NCBI GenBank assembly: GCA_035527845.1
Contig: DATKZT010000037.1
Coordinates: forward strand, 5,636-69,635
Source of the DNA: JAUWKC01 sp035527845
Lineage (GTDB): Bacteria; Planctomycetota; Phycisphaerae; Sedimentisphaerales; Anaerobacaceae
DNA: 64,000 bases
Direction of reading: 5' to 3'
Below are positions 59,632-64,000 of this stretch, in pieces; within the stretch, counting starts at the first letter, position 1; each line of letters begins with the position of its first letter. The notes beneath the pieces are model-generated. The model was not told where the DNA came from and searched no databases. It was given only the letters and a program-made list of their open reading frames with translations. The position numbers and the translations under genes are program-made.

Positions 59632-60017
59632 GGCCGAAAATTTATCTTGTTTCTTCTCCTCTTCTTTCGGCCCACATTTTACCTTTGAAATCCTGTGAAC
59701 GGATATATTGCCCGTTTTTCTTTAACGAACGTCTTTGGAAACCCATCGTATAAGATTATGGAACGGACGCCATGCGGGCCGAACTCTCCATCTCTCTCCA
59801 CTTGTCGGCCCGCTCTCCGCGCCCAAAGCCGAAGTTTCGGTCTACCAACGGTTCGGCAATACCTGTTCGGCGGCCCGGGTCAGAATTTCCTGTGCGCACA
59901 TAGATTTCGTCCGAACGCCTTGAAACGGGAGCCGTAGGATTAAAAGAAGGGTTTTGCGGGCCGGACCTTTCGAGCTCATCAAATCATTCGCTGCTCCTCG
60001 GCCCGCTCGCTTTTTTT
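59632..60017. repeat. Three hairpins with a shared GGCCG core in a 744-base gap
   Basis: GGCCGAAA/TTTCGGCC (59632-59672), GCGGGCCGA/TCGGCCCGC (59774-59813) and GCGGGCCG/CGGCCCGC (59956-60006, then T7). All stems are perfect and the loops are pyrimidine-rich. The third looks like a terminator. No coding frame with a ribosome site fits 59585-60328. Confidence 0.5.
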
Positions 60018-60328
60018 GGCATATACGGCCGGCTTAGTCACCGGCTTCGGGGTTCAATAAGCGATTCAAGCCACGTGTTGGAAATGAACGTGGCCAGGCA
60101 CCGTCACGATTCGAAAGCTTCTGAGACGCGCCGCCGGAGCAATAAAATACTGAAAACCCTTGCAGCCTTCTCAAAATTTGGACGATTATAATTACATGGC
60201 CACTTCTATCATAAGTCTTTATAATGACAATTGTTAAGGTTATGGCGAGTCGTTTTTTCTGTTCTCTTGAGCAATCATTTATCGCACAATGCGTCAGTTT
60301 GATTAAAATGGATTAAGTGGACTAAGCC

Positions 60329-63300
60329 ATGAGCCGGGATTGTGCGTGTTCGAAGTTTGTGGGTTACGAAGGAACAGCTTGCGAAAAGCACGGAAGGCAA
60401 AGGTCGAAGCGGAGACGGAAAGTGGGCAGAAATTGGAGAACTTTGTTGCTGGTACTGCTGTTCGTCGGGCAATTCGCGCGTCCGGTCAACTCTCGGCTTT
60501 GTCCCTCGGGCGATCTGGACGGTAATTGTGTGGTAGATTCCAACGACCTTAAGCTTTTTTCCACTCAGTGGCTGGACTCCGGAGGTTGTCTGTTTTCGAA
60601 CTGTGCCGACTTTGATGGTGCCAATGGGGTCAACTTGTCTGATTATTCCGTCTTGGCTAACAACTGGCGCAAGGCTGGTATTGCGCTTGTCATAAACGAG
60701 TTTATGGCGTCCAACAGCAGCAATACAGGCATCCATGACCCGCAAGGCGACTATGATGACTGGATTGAAATCCACAATTTCGGGACCACGGCTTTGGACC
60801 TTGGCGGAATGTACCTCACCGACGATTTGAATGACCCTGACAGATGGCAAATTCCTTCGGGTCACCCTGATGAAACTAATGTGGCCCCAGGCGGTTACAT
60901 TCTGGTTTGGGCCGATGGAGAACCCTGTGATGGTCTGCTGCATGCGGACTTTAAACTCAGCGCCGCTGAGGGCGAATCGATAGGCCTGTTTGGCTCAGAT
61001 GGCAGCACTTTAATTGACAGCGTTACTTTCGGCCCTCAGACCACCGACCTCTCATATGGCCGTTACCCGGACGGCAACGACAACTTTCGCTTCTTTGCCA
61101 TACCTACCCCACTTGCTGACAATAATGGTGCTTACCTTGGGCAGGTGTCGGACCTTCAGTTCAGCCATGAGAGAGGTTTCCATCACAGCTCTTTTGATCT
61201 GACAATCGTTTGTTCGACAGAGGGCGCCGAAATACATTATACCCTGGACGGCAGTGAGCCAACAAATAATGACGAGCCGTCGCCGGGCAGCAGTCGCTAT
61301 GTTTCTGCTATTCCCATCAGCACAACGACATGCCTGCGAGCAACGGCGATCAAGCCCGGTTGGAAGTCGTGTGACGTCTTCACCCACACATATATCTTCG
61401 TTGACGACGTGATAACGCAATCGCCCAGCGGCGAGGTCCCCACCCCCGACTGGCCGCCGCCGACCACCGGGCCGGGACAATGCATAGACTACGGGATGGA
61501 TCCGGACGTTGTCTGCGATGTGAGATACGAAGCCTTGATTGATGATGCTCTTCTGTCAATCCCTTCAATTTCACTTGTTACCGCTCTGGACAACTTGTTC
61601 GACCCGGCAACAGGCATTTACATGAACGCTTTGATGGAAGGCCCGGAGTGGGAAAGACCGGCCTCGGCAGAGCTGATACACCCGGATGGTGCAGACGGCT
61701 TTCAGATCGATGCGGGCCTTAGAATCCGAGGGGGTTGGAGCCGCTACGATGACTGTCCGAAGCACGCGTTCCGCCTTTTCTTCCGAAGCCGGTACGGCCA
61801 CGCCAGGCTGACTTACCCTTTGTTTGGGGATGAAGGCGCCGCCGAATTCGACAAAATCGACCTCCGCACGGCACAGAATTACTCGTGGAGCTTCTATGGA
61901 GATGCCAGAAATACCTTTCTTCGCGATGTGTTCTCGCGCGACCTCCAGCGTGAGACCCGCCGGCCTTATACCCGGAGCCGCTTTTATCATCTCTTCATCA
62001 ACGGACAATACTGGGGGCTTTACCAGACACAGGAGCGACCCGAAGCACATTATGCCGCAACTTACTTCGGGGGCAGCGAATCCGACTACGATGTTGTCAA
62101 GGCCGACGGCGGACCTACCGGGTCAAAGAAGGCAATTGCGACGGATGGTAATCTCGACGCCTACCGCGAGCTATGGGATCTCGCCAATCAGCTCGATGAT
62201 GCTTCGGGTCAGGACAAAACGGTCCTGTATCAACGGATGCAAGGCAATAATCCCGATGGGTCGCGCAATCCCGATTATCAAGTGCTCCCGGATATTGATA
62301 ACTTGATAGACTATATGCTTTGCACATATTATGTCGGAGACAAGGACTCCCCGATTTCGAACTTCTTCGGCAACGATGAACTGAACAATTTCTTTGGCGT
62401 CTTCAATCGCGTCAATTCGGATGGTTTTAAGTTTTTCAGACACGATGCCGAACACTCGCTGGACACGGGCATGTCGGATCGTACCGGCCCCTACACGGTT
62501 ATCAATGAAAAATTGAATCCCGATTATTTCAATCCGCAGACCCTCCACCAGTGGCTCATGGAACACCCGGATTATCGGATGCGCTTTGCAGACCGTGCAT
62601 ACAAACACATGTTCACGGATGGACCGATGACCCAAGCTGCGGCCGTCGCCGCGGTAAGCGCACGTGCCAATCAGATTGACCTTGCGATTATTGCCGAATC
62701 CGCCCGGTGGGGCGACGCCAAGCATGCGTCCTGGGCGCACACCAAGGACAATGATTGGCTGCCCGCTGTCAGTATATTAAATTGCTTCTTTTCGGGCCGT
62801 GTCAGCACAGTCTTGGATCAGTTCAGGAACAAAGGCTGGTATCCAAACATTGATCCGCCCACTTTCAATCAGCAGGGTGGGCACGTGGCCGCCGGCTTCG
62901 GCCTGACGATGACCAATCCCAACGGTTCCGGCGACATCTACTACACCCTCGACGGCTCCGACCCGCGACAGCCAGTGACCGGCAATCCTGTCGGCACACT
63001 TTACACCGGAGCGGTCACATTGAACCTGAGCAGACACGTTAAGGCACGAGTGCTCAGCAGCGGCGAATGGAGCGCGCTGAACGAGGCGGCCTTTGCGGTG
63101 GGACCGGTGGCCGACAACCTGCGCATCACGGAGATCATGTACCATCCCGCCGACACGAACGACCCTAATGACCCCAATAAAGAGTTCATAGAGCTGAAAA
63201 ACATTGGTCCGGAGACAATTAACGTCAACCTCGTCAGATTTGCCAACGGCATAGATTTTACATTCGGCTCTCTGTCACTTTCCTCGGGACAATACGTTGT

Positions 63301-64000
63301 TGTAGTCAAAGACGTTCTGGCGTTTGTGTCACGCTATCCCGGTTTCGCCGGTATCATCGCCGGACAGTATTCAGGCAGTCTCAATAACGGCGGTGAAAGA
63401 ATCGAGCTCGAAGACGCTATAGGCCAAACCATCCTCGATTTCACATACAAGGACGGCTGGCGGGCAATCACCGACGGCGATGGCTATTCTCTGACCATTA
63501 TCAACCCAGACGCAGCAGATACCAACGGCTGGGGCGAGGAAGATTCCTGGCGTCCGAGCGCCTACGTAGGCGGCTCGCCCGGCGAAGATGACAGCGGCAT
63601 TGTGCCCAATCCCGGGGCGGTGGTTATCAGCGAGGTGATGTCGCATTCGCACGGTGGAGACCCTGACTGGATCGAGCTGTACAACACAACCGGCGGTGCC
63701 ATCGACCTTTCCGGCTGGTTCCTCAGCGACAGCGATTCGAACGTGATGAAATATGAAATAGCCGCCGGGACAACCATCGGCGCAGGTCAATATCTGGTCT
63801 TCTACGAGGATGTTAATTTCGGCGACCAGAACGACGCCGGCTGCATCCTACCTTTTGCACTCAGCGAGAACGGCGAGAAGGTGTGCCTCTCGTCATACCT
63901 CGACGGAAACAATAACCTGACCGGCTATCGTCAGGTGGAGGACTTCGGCGCCTCAGAGTCGGACGTATCATTCGGCAGATACTACAAGGCGAGCACCGAT
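60329..64000 (+). CDS. Large secreted protein with dockerin, LTD, CotH and chitobiase-C domains (partial)
   Basis: The 1224 codons inside the window are open to the end, so the C-terminus is missing. The ATG at 60329 lacks a Shine-Dalgarno; a GTG at 60422, with GGAGA upstream, starts just before the signal peptide (TLLLVLLFVGQFA) and may be the true start. Next, a dockerin-like pair (GDLDGNCVVDSNDLKLFSTQ, then GANGVNLSDYSVLANNWRK), unusual at an N-terminus. Lamin-tail domain at about 120-225 (VINEFMASNSSNTGIHD), chitobiase-C-like segment near 300 (EIHYTLDGSEPTNND), CotH-type kinase fold about 400-780 (GLRIRGGWSRYDD), second chitobiase-C segment, then two more LTDs from 931 (LRITEIMYHPADT) and 1097 (VVISEVMSHSHGG). 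Probably surface-anchored. Confidence 0.88.
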   Translation, partial: MSRDCACSKFVGYEGTACEKHGRQRSKRRRKVGRNWRTLLLVLLFVGQFARPVNSRLCPSGDLDGNCVVDSNDLKLFSTQWLDSGGCLFSNCADFDGANGVNLSDYSVLANNWRKAGIALVINEFMASNSSNTGIHDPQGDYDDWIEIHNFGTTALDLGGMYLTDDLNDPDRWQIPSGHPDETNVAPGGYILVWADGEPCDGLLHADFKLSAAEGESIGLFGSDGSTLIDSVTFGPQTTDLSYGRYPDGNDNFRFFAIPTPLADNNGAYLGQVSDLQFSHERGFHHSSFDLTIVCSTEGAEIHYTLDGSEPTNNDEPSPGSSRYVSAIPISTTTCLRATAIKPGWKSCDVFTHTYIFVDDVITQSPSGEVPTPDWPPPTTGPGQCIDYGMDPDVVCDVRYEALIDDALLSIPSISLVTALDNLFDPATGIYMNALMEGPEWERPASAELIHPDGADGFQIDAGLRIRGGWSRYDDCPKHAFRLFFRSRYGHARLTYPLFGDEGAAEFDKIDLRTAQNYSWSFYGDARNTFLRDVFSRDLQRETRRPYTRSRFYHLFINGQYWGLYQTQERPEAHYAATYFGGSESDYDVVKADGGPTGSKKAIATDGNLDAYRELWDLANQLDDASGQDKTVLYQRMQGNNPDGSRNPDYQVLPDIDNLIDYMLCTYYVGDKDSPISNFFGNDELNNFFGVFNRVNSDGFKFFRHDAEHSLDTGMSDRTGPYTVINEKLNPDYFNPQTLHQWLMEHPDYRMRFADRAYKHMFTDGPMTQAAAVAAVSARANQIDLAIIAESARWGDAKHASWAHTKDNDWLPAVSILNCFFSGRVSTVLDQFRNKGWYPNIDPPTFNQQGGHVAAGFGLTMTNPNGSGDIYYTLDGSDPRQPVTGNPVGTLYTGAVTLNLSRHVKARVLSSGEWSALNEAAFAVGPVADNLRITEIMYHPADTNDPNDPNKEFIELKNIGPETINVNLVRFANGIDFTFGSLSLSSGQYVVVVKDVLAFVSRYPGFAGIIAGQYSGSLNNGGERIELEDAIGQTILDFTYKDGWRAITDGDGYSLTIINPDAADTNGWGEEDSWRPSAYVGGSPGEDDSGIVPNPGAVVISEVMSHSHGGDPDWIELYNTTGGAIDLSGWFLSDSDSNVMKYEIAAGTTIGAGQYLVFYEDVNFGDQNDAGCILPFALSENGEKVCLSSYLDGNNNLTGYRQVEDFGASESDVSFGRYYKASTD

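Noticed and set aside
59695..59937. Short overlapping frames in the hairpin-rich gap
   Set aside because: They cross the stems of two hairpins and lack ribosome sites, so they are more likely non-coding.
1..64000. CRISPR arrays, integrases, transposases, prophage
   Set aside because: No regularly spaced direct repeats and no recognisable transposase or integrase. The single tail-collar domain has a Sec signal and no phage neighbours.

Overview
The window looks like a chromosomal segment of a Planctomycetota bacterium, probably class Phycisphaerae (Sedimentisphaerales-like). This is inferred from gene content rather than from a phylogenetic marker. The clues are dockerin-type proteins, lamin-tail/CotH and DUF6807 proteins, DUF1573-type exported proteins, an 'STGPRTP' family gene followed by KPNQTQ-type sequence, and many secreted proteins with short conserved tails. 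KdtA points to a Gram-negative envelope. Translation uses the standard bacterial code, with clear Shine-Dalgarno sites before most genes. There is no integrase, transposase, CRISPR array or rRNA; one tRNA-Arg(CCG) is present.

Layout. 1-5.5 kb: the tail of a cold-shock protein, a flavodoxin-like reductase, an STGPRTP/KPNQTQ repeat unit and several unrecognised small membrane proteins. 5.6-8.6 kb: a DUF3568 lipoprotein, then a leftward operon of zinc-ribbon protein, a 27-residue membrane peptide, LemA and an M48 peptidase. 9-12 kb: an amidohydrolase and an SNF-type symporter, facing a MazG-like and Rrf2 pair. 13-15.5 kb: a STAS antagonist, an anti-sigma kinase, a lipoprotein amidase and a possible sensor protein. 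15.7-19.6 kb: an unusual cluster made of a C39-like/DUF1573 protein interrupted by an in-frame TGA, a secreted cysteine-rich protein and a LolA-like membrane-anchored protein. 19.8-24.7 kb: a Gld-type ABC transporter operon (ATPase, permease, GldG, DUF4340). 24.8-31.1 kb: a likely operon with a GH10-like protein lacking its acid/base motif, a helix-hairpin-helix protein, lipoproteins and a homocysteine methyltransferase. 31.3-34.2 kb: an M50 protease and KdtA; kdtA carries an in-frame repeat insertion.

34.4-47.4 kb: a Tat-exported Gfo/Idh/MocA oxidoreductase and a DUF6807-GH106 fusion (probably rhamnose-containing glycans), a tandemly duplicated gene pair, and an 1822-residue thioredoxin-subtilase-dockerin protein. 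47.6-56.8 kb: tRNA-Arg, DUF4230, a thioredoxin-fold protein, a trio of small secreted proteins ending in a dockerin protein, a second STAS protein, a small lipoprotein, a macrodomain-alcohol dehydrogenase pair and a double zinc-knuckle protein. 57-64 kb: a secreted tail-collar protein, another exported protein, a hairpin-rich intergenic region and a large dockerin/LTD/CotH/chitobiase-C protein that runs off the window.

Overall this is an envelope- and polysaccharide-oriented region with many exported proteins. The best candidate for an undescribed system is the C39-like/DUF1573, Cys-rich and LolA-like cluster (16.0-19.6 kb). In it the secreted Cys-rich protein carries a motif resembling a double-glycine leader, next to a C39-like protein that seems to have lost its catalytic histidine and is split by a stop codon.
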